A stretch of 61,405 nt of DNA, taken from Flavisolibacter sp. GTDB lineage: Bacteria; Bacteroidota; Bacteroidia; Chitinophagales; Chitinophagaceae. Every line of letters begins with the position of its first letter. Positions within the stretch are counted from its first letter, which is position 1. The notes under the pieces were generated by a model. It searched no databases, had not been told where the DNA came from, and saw only the letters and a list, made by a program, of their open reading frames with translations. The position numbers and the translations under genes are program-made. The stretch is from the NCBI GenBank assembly GCA_028288675.1, contig JAQBNG010000047.1:1-61405 (forward strand), written 5' to 3'. Positions 15,773 to 25,821 of the stretch are shown here, in pieces.

Positions 15773-18700
15773 ATGAGAAAACATCTATTCCTTTGTTGGC
15801 TTGTGATGCTATTATGCACCATCACAAAAGCTCAAACTACAGTAACAGGAAGGGTAACGGACGACAGAGGCGCTCCTGTTCCCTTTGCTACTCTCTCCGA
15901 GATTGGAACAACAAATTCTGTTGCGGCAGATTCAGCAGGACGATTTTCCATTAATGTAAGCCAGGGAGCAAGTATTGGTGTAACCGCTACCGGCTTCCAG
16001 GGGCAAACCCTAGTGGTAGCAGGACCTATTTTGAATTTTACTTTGGCAGCCGGGCAAAACAATTTGCAGGAAGTTGTGGTAACAGCGATGGGCATCAGGC
16101 GAAGCCGTAACCAGGTGCCCTATGCAGCTCAGCAAATAAGTGGTGATGAAGTCAGCAAGAACCGTTCTCCCAACTTTGTACAAAACCTTTCCGGTAAAGT
16201 ATCAGGGCTTGAACTGCGACAGGCAAATACATTAGGAGGTTCTACCAATGTTGTTGTACGCGGATTTAAATCTCTCTTCGGTAACAACCAGGCGCTGTTT
16301 GTAGTAGATGGTGTTCCTTTCGACAACTCTAACATCAATACCGGTAATCAACGCACAGGCCGTGGAGGTTATGACTATGGCAACACCGGTGCCGATTTCA
16401 ATCCTGATGACATTGAAACAATCACGGTTTTAAAAGGTGCCGCTGCAACAGCTTTGTATGGCTCACGTGCCGGCAATGGTGTTATTTTAATTACAACTAA
16501 AAAAGGCGTAAGAGGGGTAGGTGTTACCGTTAATTCCAGCTTTGGAGTTGGTAACATCGACAAATCAACTTTTGTAAAATACCAGAAAGAATATGGTGGC
16601 GGATACGGGCCTTTCTATCGTGATTTCACAGGTGATACCGACCTCTATTTCTGGAACCGGGATGTGAATGGTGATGGTGTTCGCGACAGGGTTGTTCCCT
16701 TAAGTGAAGATGCTTCATACGGTGGACGTTTTGATCCTAATTTACTCGTGTATCAATGGGATGCGTTTGATCCAACTTCTCCGAATTATAGGAAGGCCAC
16801 ACCATGGGTGGCTGCGCAGAATGACCCAAGTACTTTCTTTCAAAAATCACTGTCTTCCAATCAAAGCGTGTATCTCAATGCGGGTTCCGACAGGGGTACT
16901 TTTAAACTTGGTTATACCCGTACTGATGATAGGGGTATTTTGCCCAACAGTTCTCAAATAAAGAACATGGTTGATTTTGGGGGAACTTTTAATGTAACGT
17001 CTACAGTTACCGCAGGGGCTACCATTAATTATTCAAACATCAATGCAAAAGGAAGGTTTGGTACAGGTTATACAGGCTTCGGAAACGTAGCTGGTAACTT
17101 CCGGCAGTGGTGGCAAACCAATGTAGATATAAAGGATCAAAAAGAGGCTTACTTCCGCAATCGTAATAACGTTACCTGGAACTGGGCCAGTACCACAAGC
17201 CTGCGACCTATCTATTGGGACAATCCCTATTTCATGCGGTACGAAAATTATCAATCAGATACGAGAGACCGCTTTTTTGGAAATGTAAATGCCAACTGGA
17301 AAATTGCGAGCTGGTTAAATGTTTTGGGACGTGTTTCTGTTGACCGCTGGACTCAACTGGCCGAAGAGCGCATTGCAGTCGGAAGCACCGACGTTTCCGG
17401 CTATAACCGAACAAACCTTTCTTTCCGCGAAACCAACTTTGATTTGCTGGCCAATGCGGAAACAAAGCTTTCCACTGACTTTACGCTGCGGGGCTTGTTA
17501 GGAACAAACATTCGCCGCAATCTTATAGAGTCTATTTCAGCTACTACCAATGGTGGTTTGGTTACGCCAAGATTTTATGCACTTTCCAATTCGGCTAATC
17601 CACCAAACGCACCTACTGAATCGGTAGCTGAATTAGAGGTTGATGGTGTGTTTGCCGGTGCTACACTTTCGTGGCGTGATATGCTGACACTTGATGCAAC
17701 CATCCGCAGAGACCAGTCTACAACATTGCCGCAAGAGAACAATACATTTTACTATCCATCGGTTTCTTTAGGCTTTGCATTTTCACGGTTATTGCCAACA
17801 GCCACCTGGCTTTCGTATGGAAAATTTAGAGTAAACTATGCACAGGTGGGTAACAGCGCACCTGCCAACAGTTTATTTGATGTATATGGCGCCGTGCCAC
17901 AGTTTGGCTCACAAACACAATACACGGTGGCAAGTACAAAAAACAATCCTGCCTTACGGCCAGAGTTAACCAAAAGCGGTGAGATTGGTTTGGAAATGGC
18001 TTTCCTGAAGAACCGTGCCGGATTTGATTTTTCTTATTACGATGCACAGTCTTATAACCAGATCATGCCTGTTGCTATTTCTACTTCCACCGGTTATAGT
18101 GCGATGTATGTAAATGCAGGTACCATCCGCAACAGGGGTATTGAAGTGTCATTGAATGGTACCCCAATTCAAAGCAGAGATTTTTCATGGAATATGACGC
18201 TTAACTGGTCACGCAACCGCAACAAAGTTGAAGACCTTTATCAGGATCCGGCAACAGGTAATACAACTGAGAATCTTGTCCTTGGTTCTTTCCAGGGAGG
18301 CGTAACATTGAACGCAACATTAGGTCAACCTTATGGTACCATCCGCGGCTCCAATTTTATTTATACCAATGGAGAAAGAACAGTTGGCTCCGATGGACGC
18401 TATCTCATCTCCACCACTTCTAATGAAGTTATTGGTGATCCTAATGCAGACTGGATTGCAGGCCTGAACAATACCCTGCGTTACAAGAATGTTTCACTGA
18501 GCTGGTTGCTGGATATGCGACATGGCGGCGATGTTTTTTCACTGGATCTATACTATGGCTACGACACCGGTTTGTATCCTGAAACTGCAGGTACAAATGA
18601 CCTTGGCAATCCGTCACGTAATCCACTTTCACAGGGAGGTGGTGTAATAATGCCGGGAGTTACACAGGATGGTAAGCCTAATACCACCAGGGTAAGCAAT

Positions 18701-19003
18701 ACCGGTGCAGGTACATATGGTTACGAGTATAACCCTGCTGCAGCTTTTGTCTATGATGCCAGCTATTTAAAATTAAGAGAAGCTGTGCTTACCTATTCAT
18801 TGCCTAAGTCGCTTGTTGGAAGATTGAATCCATTCAAAGGAATCGACCTCTCTTTAATTGGCCGCAATCTTTGGCTCATCCATAAAAACTTACCCCATTC
18901 CGATCCGGAAGAGATTGTGAGTTCAGGTAATTTACAAGGCTACCAGAGTGGCGCTTATCCAACAACAAGAACAGTGGCAATTAACCTTAGATTACGATTT
19001 TAA
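15773..19003 (+). CDS. SusC/RagA-type TonB-linked outer membrane protein
   Basis: A 1076-residue TonB-dependent transporter that would carry oligosaccharides or peptides across the outer membrane. The signal peptide ends after ITKAQ; residues 22-95 form a carboxypeptidase-regulatory-like domain (VTGRVTDDRGAPVPFAT). The plug follows, with the LKGAAATALYGSRAGNGVI signature, and the remainder is the beta-barrel. There is no N-terminal STN domain, so it does not signal to an anti-sigma factor by itself. The SusD partner follows six bases later. No glycoside hydrolase is linked, so the substrate cannot be inferred. Confidence 0.93.
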   Translation: MRKHLFLCWLVMLLCTITKAQTTVTGRVTDDRGAPVPFATLSEIGTTNSVAADSAGRFSINVSQGASIGVTATGFQGQTLVVAGPILNFTLAAGQNNLQEVVVTAMGIRRSRNQVPYAAQQISGDEVSKNRSPNFVQNLSGKVSGLELRQANTLGGSTNVVVRGFKSLFGNNQALFVVDGVPFDNSNINTGNQRTGRGGYDYGNTGADFNPDDIETITVLKGAAATALYGSRAGNGVILITTKKGVRGVGVTVNSSFGVGNIDKSTFVKYQKEYGGGYGPFYRDFTGDTDLYFWNRDVNGDGVRDRVVPLSEDASYGGRFDPNLLVYQWDAFDPTSPNYRKATPWVAAQNDPSTFFQKSLSSNQSVYLNAGSDRGTFKLGYTRTDDRGILPNSSQIKNMVDFGGTFNVTSTVTAGATINYSNINAKGRFGTGYTGFGNVAGNFRQWWQTNVDIKDQKEAYFRNRNNVTWNWASTTSLRPIYWDNPYFMRYENYQSDTRDRFFGNVNANWKIASWLNVLGRVSVDRWTQLAEERIAVGSTDVSGYNRTNLSFRETNFDLLANAETKLSTDFTLRGLLGTNIRRNLIESISATTNGGLVTPRFYALSNSANPPNAPTESVAELEVDGVFAGATLSWRDMLTLDATIRRDQSTTLPQENNTFYYPSVSLGFAFSRLLPTATWLSYGKFRVNYAQVGNSAPANSLFDVYGAVPQFGSQTQYTVASTKNNPALRPELTKSGEIGLEMAFLKNRAGFDFSYYDAQSYNQIMPVAISTSTGYSAMYVNAGTIRNRGIEVSLNGTPIQSRDFSWNMTLNWSRNRNKVEDLYQDPATGNTTENLVLGSFQGGVTLNATLGQPYGTIRGSNFIYTNGERTVGSDGRYLISTTSNEVIGDPNADWIAGLNNTLRYKNVSLSWLLDMRHGGDVFSLDLYYGYDTGLYPETAGTNDLGNPSRNPLSQGGGVIMPGVTQDGKPNTTRVSNTGAGTYGYEYNPAAAFVYDASYLKLREAVLTYSLPKSLVGRLNPFKGIDLSLIGRNLWLIHKNLPHSDPEEIVSSGNLQGYQSGAYPTTRTVAINLRLRF

Positions 19004-19009
19004 ACACCC

Positions 19010-20449
19010 ATGATCATGAAAAAAATATTCTTTGTTTCTGTCTCCGTTTTGCTGCTTGCGGCATGTAAGAGAGACATTACCAATATAGACCCAAAAGCAC
19101 CGCAAACCGCGCCGCCCTCTGCCTTATTCACCAATGCACAGCGTGTGCTTACCAACACAGTCACATCTACAAACGTAAACCTGAATATTTTCAGGCTGAT
19201 CACGCAGCAATGGACGCAAACCACTTACACAGACGAAAGCAACTATAACCTAAGTACACGTAATATTCCGGAGAACCTTTGGACAGCGATGTACCGCGAC
19301 GTGTTGCGTGACCTGGAAGAAGCAAAACGGTTAACAACAACGCTGGAATCTGATACAGCCATTCGAAGAAACCAGATAGCTGTCAGCGATATTATGCAGG
19401 TGTACACCTGGTATTACCTGGTGACAACCTATGGTAATATTCCTTATTCAGAGGCATTGGACATTAACCGTACAGCACCAAAATTTGATGATCAGCGAAC
19501 AATTTTCATGGACCTGATAAGAAGGATCACGGAAGATATTGCTGCTTTACAAAGAAGCCCTTCTTCTGCTACTATTTTTCGTTCGGGAGAAACGGGTGCC
19601 GACGTTATTTACAATGGCAGTATAGCACAATGGATCCGCTTTGCTAATTCTTTTAAACTAAAAATGGGAATAACCATTGCTGATGCCGATCCGGCCACAG
19701 CTCGTACAACTGTAGAATCTGCGGTAGCTGGTGGAGTGTTTAGATCCAATGCGGATAATGCGGTATTCCGGTATCTATCAGCCCCACCCAATACCAATCC
19801 TGTGTGGGTAGATGTGATACAAAGTGGCCGTAACGACTATGTAATAGCCAGTACGTTTGCTAATACCGTTACCACTTTAAATGATCCGCGGGCTTCTGCC
19901 TTTTTTACTGCAGATCCAACAGGTGGTTATTCAGGTGGAACACCAGGAGAAAGTAATACGTTTGAAACATTCTCTCATACTGGCACTGTCACTACACAAC
20001 AGAACACACCTGCTACGCTGTTAAGCTATTCTGAAACAGAATTTAACCTGGCAGAAGCTGCACAAAGAGGATGGAATGTTGGCGGTACAGCGTCGCAGCA
20101 TTATAACAATGCAGTTACAGCATCTATCCTTGAATGGGGAGGTACACAGGCACAGGCAACAACTTACCTGGAGCAACCTTCTGTAGCATATGATCCCGTG
20201 AACTGGCGGCAACGGATTGGCCAGCAAAAATGGATTGCATTATACAACAGGGGCTGGGATGCATGGATCGAACAGCGCAGATTGGATTATCCGCAACTGA
20301 CGGCACCATCGACGGCACTATCGGCCTATCCCTTACGGTTTACTTATCCTGTATCAGAACAAAACCTGAACCGTGTAAATTACGAGCAGGCATCGCAGGC
20401 CATAGGTGGCGATGTGGTAACCACCCGTTTGTTCTGGGATAAATTTTAA
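19010..20449 (+). CDS. SusD/RagB-type nutrient-binding outer membrane lipoprotein
   Basis: A 479-residue surface lipoprotein that forms the lid over the SusC channel. The lipobox LLLAAC lies about 20 residues in. The sequence belongs to the SusD-like_2 subgroup, with the N-terminal TNIDPKAPQTAPPSALF and the SYSETEFNLAEAAQRGWN helix typical of it. Members of this subgroup often bind peptides or small glycans. The start may be the ATG at 19010 or the one at 19016, two codons later; the second is preferred for a standard signal peptide. A terminator follows at 20479. Confidence 0.9.
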   Translation: MIMKKIFFVSVSVLLLAACKRDITNIDPKAPQTAPPSALFTNAQRVLTNTVTSTNVNLNIFRLITQQWTQTTYTDESNYNLSTRNIPENLWTAMYRDVLRDLEEAKRLTTTLESDTAIRRNQIAVSDIMQVYTWYYLVTTYGNIPYSEALDINRTAPKFDDQRTIFMDLIRRITEDIAALQRSPSSATIFRSGETGADVIYNGSIAQWIRFANSFKLKMGITIADADPATARTTVESAVAGGVFRSNADNAVFRYLSAPPNTNPVWVDVIQSGRNDYVIASTFANTVTTLNDPRASAFFTADPTGGYSGGTPGESNTFETFSHTGTVTTQQNTPATLLSYSETEFNLAEAAQRGWNVGGTASQHYNNAVTASILEWGGTQAQATTYLEQPSVAYDPVNWRQRIGQQKWIALYNRGWDAWIEQRRLDYPQLTAPSTALSAYPLRFTYPVSEQNLNRVNYEQASQAIGGDVVTTRLFWDKF

Positions 20450-20478
20450 AGTTTTCTCATTGAAGCATTAATCCTTAC

Positions 20479-20508
20479 GGGGGTCAGTTCTCTGACCCCC
20501 TCTTTTTT
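20479..20508 (+). terminator. Rho-independent terminator of the SusC/SusD unit
   Basis: Perfect 9-bp stem GGGGGTCAG / CTGACCCCC with a TTCT loop and a T-rich tail. It is 29 bases after the SusD stop. Confidence 0.92.
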
Positions 20509-20560
20509 GAATAATGCAGAAGTAATTGTATAAATCCAGAAGTTTTTTGTTCGGAAAAAG

Positions 20561-21535
20561 TTATAACCATCCTGACCGCCTGAACAAAAAATACAGGAGT
20601 GTACAAGCTCCTGCCGTAAACAGGATCACTGCGTAAAATCCATATTCTGATTCTGCTTCCGGGATAAAACTAAAGTTCATTCCATAGAAGCCAGCCACCA
20701 TAGTAGGCACAGCGATAATAGCCGCCCAGCCTGCAAATTTTCTTGAAACATCACTTTGCGAAATAGAGATAAGTGAGAAGTTAGCTTCCATCGCAGTGTT
20801 CAATAATTCCCTGGTATTTTCAACCATCTCATTAATGCGCACCACGTGGTCATATACATCGCGAAAGTACGGACGGGTTTCTTCAGAGATCCATTTAGCA
20901 TCTAACCGCATTAGCCGGTTGCAAATATCTACAAGTGGCGATACCGCCCTTCTTACTTCCAGCAGTTCCCGCTTTAGTTCATAGATCTGTTCCGTTGTTT
21001 CGCGACTAGGTTTTTCTTTAAAAATTTTATCTTCTATCGCCTGCAGTTCAAGTTCCATTTCATGCACTACCGGGAAATACCTGTCCACTATAAAATCCAT
21101 CACAGCATACAAAGCGAAGCCCTGGCCTTTACTTAAAAGGTCCGGTGTGCTTTCGCAACGATTGCGCACTTCTGAATAAGAAACTCCCGAGCCATGTCTT
21201 ATTGTAACAATGAAATTAGGACCAATAAAAAAATGTGTTTCGCCAAATTCGGTATGGCGGTCTTTGTCTATATGCGCAGTACGCAGCACGATAAAAATTG
21301 AATCGCCGTATAGTTCAACCTTTGGACGTTGGTGCGCATTATGGGCATCTTCCACAGCAAGGTCGTGCAGGCCAAACTCCTGTTGCACTTTGCTTAATAC
21401 TTCTTCTGATGGTTCATGCAAACCTATCCATATAAACTGGTCGGCGGCTTTAAGCACTTCGTGAACATCATCTAGTTCAACAGTGGCAATCCGCCGGCCG
21501 TTAGAATAGGCAGCGCAATTAATGATTTCTTTCAT
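20561..21535 (-). CDS. corA: CorA-type magnesium/cobalt transporter
   Basis: A 324-residue divalent-cation channel. The C-terminal two-helix membrane unit carries the diagnostic GMN motif (residues 285-287, in FYGMNFSF) followed by the acidic loop EAESEYG. The N-terminal cytosolic domain is normal for the family. CorA pentamers admit Mg2+ and sometimes Co2+ or Ni2+. It is convergent with the SusD gene and has no partner in an operon. Confidence 0.94.
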   Translation of the reverse strand: MKEIINCAAYSNGRRIATVELDDVHEVLKAADQFIWIGLHEPSEEVLSKVQQEFGLHDLAVEDAHNAHQRPKVELYGDSIFIVLRTAHIDKDRHTEFGETHFFIGPNFIVTIRHGSGVSYSEVRNRCESTPDLLSKGQGFALYAVMDFIVDRYFPVVHEMELELQAIEDKIFKEKPSRETTEQIYELKRELLEVRRAVSPLVDICNRLMRLDAKWISEETRPYFRDVYDHVVRINEMVENTRELLNTAMEANFSLISISQSDVSRKFAGWAAIIAVPTMVAGFYGMNFSFIPEAESEYGFYAVILFTAGACTLLYFLFRRSGWL

Positions 21536-21782
21536 TTCCTTATTTTGAGGACTACTGATTAAAAGTAAAAGGTTTATCCTGAATCGTGTCTGCTGTTGTT
21601 ATCAGCACTAAATTGATTATAGTTTTAGTTTTTGATCCGGCTTGTATGCAACAAGCATGTGCATAGTTGCCCTTTAATTCTTTATTATATTTCTGCCACC
21701 CCCGGCTTATGTCATCACAAACTGCTTACGAAGTTTACTTTTATTCTTTACTACATTTAATCCCTGATTAAACCCTCATGCT

Positions 21783-23021
21783 ATGATAAAATTATCTGTA
21801 GTTGGCCTGGTGATAGCATCGGCATTATTGTACGGCACTTCCAGGTCAGCTTTTATGTCATCAATTAAACCCAGCGCAGCCATTGCACCGAAAGCTGTGC
21901 TTAAAACAGGCGCCGATCAAACAGAAAAGTACCTGTCTTATTTAAAAGGAAAACGAATTGGCATACTGGGGAATCAAACCACTATTATTGGTAAATCACA
22001 CCTGGTAGATAGCTTGAAATCCCTAGGTATAACCATTGTAAAAGTGTTTGGACCCGAACATGGTTTTCGTGGGAATGCCAGCGCCGGTGTAAGGGTTAAG
22101 GATGAAGTAGATAAAGCTACCGGTATTCCTATCGTATCATTATACGGTGCCAAGCAAAAACCATCTAAAGCTGACATGGCCGATATAGACCTGATGATCT
22201 ATGATGCGCAGGATGTGGGTTGCCGTTTTTATACTAACATTAATGCATTGGCAAGACTCATGGAAGCCTGCGCCGAAAGTGGAAAAGAGTTACTTATTCT
22301 TGACCGGCCCAACCCCAATGGTTATTTGATAGATGGCCCTGTGCTTGACATGAAATTAAAGTCGGGAATAGGTATGTTTCCTATTCCTATGTCGCATGGA
22401 GTGACGGTAGGTGAATTTGCACAAATGCTCAATGGCGAAGGATGGTTGGCAGGCGGTGTAAAATGTAAAATAAAAATTATTCCGGTGGCAGATTATAACC
22501 ACGATATGCCTTACACGCTGCCGGTAAAACCATCGCCTAATTTAAACACGCAGCAGGCCATCATGCTTTATCCTTCCACCTGTTTGTTTGAAGGGGTTGC
22601 AGTTAATCATGGCCGTGGTACCCAGTTTCCTTTTACTGTATTTGGTAGCCCTGAACTGAAAGGCAAATACGACTTCTCCTTTACACCGGTAAGTATCCCC
22701 GGCATGGCTGAAACACCTTTGTATATGAACCAGGTTTGTTATGGCTTAGATCTGCGCAATTATAATGTGGAGAAGCTGCGAAGATCTAAGAAAATAAACA
22801 TCCAATGGGTAAAGGAATTATATAAAGCCTTCCCCAAAAAAGAAAGTTTTTTTGATTATAAGCAAAGTAAGGAAATGGGTAATGTTGATTTTCGCACCGG
22901 GGATTCCCGTTTTAAACAACAAATCATTGATGATGTGCCGGAAGCTGAGATGCGCAAAAGCTGGGAACCTGCTTTGAGCCAGTATAAGGTAATGCGGAAG
23001 AAATATTTAATTTACCCGTGA
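21783..23021 (+). CDS. DUF1343 exported protein, NamZ-like exo-beta-N-acetylmuramidase
   Basis: A 412-residue protein of the DUF1343 family, whose characterised member NamZ (YbbC) removes N-acetylmuramic acid from the non-reducing end of peptidoglycan fragments. Motifs include GILGNQTTIIG, the VFGPEHGFRGNASAG loop and IYDAQDVGCRFYT, which form the active cleft. The N-terminus is a hydrophobic signal region, so it acts outside the cytoplasm. Most of the length is the catalytic fold. It follows a divergent corA and is not linked to a MurNAc uptake operon here. Confidence 0.85.
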   Translation: MIKLSVVGLVIASALLYGTSRSAFMSSIKPSAAIAPKAVLKTGADQTEKYLSYLKGKRIGILGNQTTIIGKSHLVDSLKSLGITIVKVFGPEHGFRGNASAGVRVKDEVDKATGIPIVSLYGAKQKPSKADMADIDLMIYDAQDVGCRFYTNINALARLMEACAESGKELLILDRPNPNGYLIDGPVLDMKLKSGIGMFPIPMSHGVTVGEFAQMLNGEGWLAGGVKCKIKIIPVADYNHDMPYTLPVKPSPNLNTQQAIMLYPSTCLFEGVAVNHGRGTQFPFTVFGSPELKGKYDFSFTPVSIPGMAETPLYMNQVCYGLDLRNYNVEKLRRSKKINIQWVKELYKAFPKKESFFDYKQSKEMGNVDFRTGDSRFKQQIIDDVPEAEMRKSWEPALSQYKVMRKKYLIYP

Positions 23022-23205
23022 TTTTGTGAATACTATTTACCTGCTAGGATGGTAAAATATTTATTGTTTTTCTTTGGAATGCAGCTTTGATTTGGCTTCA
23101 ATAATGTTGTTTCTGGCCTGCTATTACACCGTGTGATCACCTCTGGCAAGATTCTTATACATCCAATAATCAGTATTTTAAATATCGACAATTAAATAAT
23201 TTTTT

Positions 23206-23757
23206 ATGATAGAAAACTTAAACAACCTGGTAAAAGAAAATGCACAGGATACAATCATCAACAATTCAGCTATCCCTAACGAAAAGAATGAAGAAGTTGT
23301 GAAGGAAGCCACTGCCTCTATTGAAGATTCTCTGAAGACATCTTTAGCCGGAGGAAATGTAAGCGAGGTGGTTAAATTATTTAATGGTACCCCGGAGGCG
23401 GTAACCACAAGTCCTGTTACGCAACAAGCTACCGGCAGTTTTATAGAAAAGCTGCAAACCCGCTTTGGTGTAAACTTTAAAGAAGCTACAAACATGGCTA
23501 ACAATCTAATTCCTAATGTGGTGAAAAAGCTGGTAAATAAAACATCCGACCCTGCTGATAAAACTTTCAATATTCAAAACATTTTTAATGAAGCCATTGG
23601 TGGAAAAACTATTGGAATGAACGTACAGGCGATGATGACAAAGTTTAAAACCGGTATGGATAAGGATGGCGATGGCGATGTTGACCTCCAGGACCTAAAA
23701 GCATTTTTTTCTGGTAGCGGCGGAGTAATGGACAAAGTGAAAGGTTTTTTTAAATAA
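23206..23757 (+). CDS. Small protein with an EF-hand-like calcium loop
   Basis: A 183-residue protein without signal peptide or membrane helix. Residues 152-163 (DKDGDGDVDLQD) match the EF-hand or dockerin calcium loop at positions 1, 3, 5, 6, 7, 8 and 12. The rest is mostly helical and low in complexity, with Asn- and Lys-rich stretches. It has no clear domain match to me, though it is similar in shape to small helical proteins of the YidB/DUF937 group. It is monocistronic and ends 143 bases before a terminator. Confidence 0.65.
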   Translation: MIENLNNLVKENAQDTIINNSAIPNEKNEEVVKEATASIEDSLKTSLAGGNVSEVVKLFNGTPEAVTTSPVTQQATGSFIEKLQTRFGVNFKEATNMANNLIPNVVKKLVNKTSDPADKTFNIQNIFNEAIGGKTIGMNVQAMMTKFKTGMDKDGDGDVDLQDLKAFFSGSGGVMDKVKGFFK

Positions 23758-23899
23758 GGGTTGAATATGAGGTTATATGTTTCATAAATAAGCTGTTTAT
23801 AATTAGCCATCAGTTGTGATCTATTGATGCAAGAGAAGCTATGTAACAAACTTGTTTTTAATAGTGGCATGGCGGTAAGAATATCCTTATTATATGTTA

Positions 23900-23934
23900 T
23901 AAACGGCTTTTTTATAGCCGTTTATTTTATTTTA
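23900..23934 (+). terminator. Terminator hairpin
   Basis: TAAACGGCT (23900-23908) pairs with AGCCGTTTA (23916-23924) around a 7-nt loop, then TTTTATTTTA. It probably ends the EF-hand-like gene, 143 bases upstream. Confidence 0.65.
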
Positions 23935-24028
23935 CAAATAAGGATATTATTTGCCCTCCCTTTTGGCTTTCATCTGTTTTGGATAAATAGAAATATTTAT
24001 ATTTATTATCCTGGTAAAAACATACAAC

Positions 24029-24775
24029 ATGAAACCCAATATGAAGTTTTCAGCAATGCTTGTGATCTGTACGGCCGCAATGGTTTTACTTTCCGCCCAC
24101 AAGCCTGTAACAATCGACACGAAAGATATTGTTGGCGCCTGGGGATATGGTCCTGTTGAAAACCGTACGGTAATGATTGCAACTGACAAAGTATTTTCTG
24201 TAGCAACCTATAATGTCCCCGGCAAAAAATTTATCAGTTCCTACGGTGGCACCTGGCGAATTGATGGTAATAAACTTATCAAAAAAATTGAGTGGAACTC
24301 CAAAGACAGCTTACAGGTTGATAAAGAAATTACACAGGATATACAACTAACAAGTGGAAAGCTTTTAGTACCTCAAGCCAAAGAAACCTGGGATCGTTTA
24401 GATGATGGTAAACCTGGAGAACTTATGGGAGCATGGATCATTACCGGCAATTTTAAAAATGATACAGCAGTAAAAAGAGGAAGCCCGTTCTATCCGCGCC
24501 GGACAATGAAGATACTTTCAGGAAAATATTTTCAATGGATCGCTTATAATGTGGCCACTAAAACGTTTATGAATGCAGGCGGCGGAACTTATACAACCGT
24601 GGGTGGAAAGTACACGGAGAAAATTGAATTCTTTACTAAAACAGCGGAAAGTGTTGGTAAAACACTGGCGTTTGATTATTCATTTGTAAATGGAGACTGG
24701 CGACATAGAGGGCAAAAATCTACGGGCGGCGAAATGGATGAATGCTGGTCGAAGCGGGAGACGGTGGAAAAGTAA
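24029..24775 (+). CDS. Exported protein with two lipocalin-like repeats
   Basis: A 248-residue protein with a signal peptide (cleavage after LLSA) and a duplicated domain. The first repeat starts with IVGAWGYG at about residue 34 and the second with LMGAWIITG at about 133. Each then has a strand pair and a GGTW/GGTY element (SYGGTWRIDG and AGGGTYTTVGG). The repeat structure suggests two small beta-barrels of lipocalin-like type that could bind a hydrophobic ligand. This is an inference from pattern, not a named family. No partner gene. Confidence 0.6.
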   Translation: MKPNMKFSAMLVICTAAMVLLSAHKPVTIDTKDIVGAWGYGPVENRTVMIATDKVFSVATYNVPGKKFISSYGGTWRIDGNKLIKKIEWNSKDSLQVDKEITQDIQLTSGKLLVPQAKETWDRLDDGKPGELMGAWIITGNFKNDTAVKRGSPFYPRRTMKILSGKYFQWIAYNVATKTFMNAGGGTYTTVGGKYTEKIEFFTKTAESVGKTLAFDYSFVNGDWRHRGQKSTGGEMDECWSKRETVEK

Positions 24776-24929
24776 AATTGGGTTAATGCAAACAGGTGAA
24801 AGCTTTTGTGTGAATGGAGAAAAACAGTAAGCGTTTCTACCCAAAACAACAGTAGTTATACTGGCTGAACCACTTTTCAGTTCTGTGAGCAGTATATTAC
24901 CGCCTAATCATTAACCCTAAAGTATCACT

Positions 24930-25373
24930 ATGAAATTTTGTTTTTTAGTAGTAAGTGCCACAGTATTGGTTGCAGCCTGTAATAACAGCCCGAAAGAAGT
25001 GGAAAGTACCACGCTCTTGAAAAGCGATTCTACTTTTGTTGTTCAGCCCGAACTCCCGGTTGTAAAAGAAGAAGCTACAATCCATGCAGCTCCTGTAGAA
25101 AAAAAGGCTGCTGTAAGAAAAAGCAACACTACCAGCAATTCTACAACAAGTACTGGAAGCAGTACATCCCAATCATCTAATACCGCAGCAGAAAAAAAGG
25201 GCTGGAGCAAAACAGCTAAGGGTGCAGTAATAGGTGGTGTTGTAGGTGCGGGAACCGGTGCTGTTGTTAATAAGAAGAACCGTGCAGCCGGTGCCGTTAT
25301 CGGAGGTGTTCTTGGTGCAGGTGCAGGGGCCGTTATTGGTAATGAAATGGATAAAAAAGACGGTCGTCATTAA
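24930..25373 (+). CDS. Glycine-zipper (YMGG-like) lipoprotein
   Basis: A 147-residue lipoprotein: signal peptide and lipobox VLVAAC (Cys17), then a Ser/Thr-rich low-complexity linker (residues 60-90), then a double glycine zipper. The zipper runs GAVIGGVVGAGTGAVVN and GAVIGGVLGAGAGAVIGN. Such zippers insert or pack against membranes and are found in envelope-stress and outer-membrane proteins. The precise role is unknown. A bidirectional terminator begins 20 bases after the stop. Confidence 0.8.
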   Translation: MKFCFLVVSATVLVAACNNSPKEVESTTLLKSDSTFVVQPELPVVKEEATIHAAPVEKKAAVRKSNTTSNSTTSTGSSTSQSSNTAAEKKGWSKTAKGAVIGGVVGAGTGAVVNKKNRAAGAVIGGVLGAGAGAVIGNEMDKKDGRH

Positions 25374-25392
25374 GCTAGGAGAAGAAGTTCAA

Positions 25393-25429
25393 AAAAGCGT
25401 AGCTCCAAAAGGCTGCGCTTTTTTTATTT
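25393..25429. terminator. Bidirectional terminator hairpin
   Basis: AAAAGCGTAGC pairs with GCTGCGCTTTT (one G-T wobble) around an 8-nt loop; flanking A and T runs serve both strands between convergent genes. Confidence 0.82.
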
Positions 25430-25470
25430 ACAATTTCAAGATATTAATTACCAAACGTTCCTTGAAACAA

Positions 25471-25821
25471 TTACTTTGTTCTGGCAGCCTCAAAACAGCC
25501 TTTTAGCACTGGGTCTATCTCAAGCTTACTGTCGTTAGCTACAACTTCGCCAGGATATTTGCCGCCTGTTTTTTCCCAGGCACATTCGCAGAAATTATCT
25601 ATTTGTTCCTCCTTTTCACTTTTAAGTGAATTGGCAGCATCAATATGACAGGTTAACATAAAACTGCTTTTGTTGTTGGTGTAGTCCGAAATGCCATCCT
25701 TGAATTCACTATTTCTCTTACCGGTTGTCTCTCCGGTTGATGATTCTTTATCACTTGTTTTATCGTTACTGTTACAAGAGATAAACGTTGCGAGAAGCAG
25801 GCAAAAAAATAATTGTTTCAT
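25471..25821 (-). CDS. Small lipoprotein of unknown function (116 aa)
   Basis: Signal peptide with lipobox TFISC (Cys16), then a polar Ser/Thr/Lys/Glu-rich linker and a small globular part with four Cys (CHIDAAN, NFCECAW, GCFEAA). Four Cys in an exported domain suggests two disulfides. No family recognised. It is convergent with the glycine-zipper gene. Confidence 0.6.
   Translation of the reverse strand: MKQLFFCLLLATFISCNSNDKTSDKESSTGETTGKRNSEFKDGISDYTNNKSSFMLTCHIDAANSLKSEKEEQIDNFCECAWEKTGGKYPGEVVANDSKLEIDPVLKGCFEAARTK

Noticed and set aside
15773-20449. Full polysaccharide utilisation locus
   Set aside because: Only the SusC/SusD pair is present; there is no linked glycoside hydrolase, and no sigma/anti-sigma pair, so it is reported as an isolated pair.
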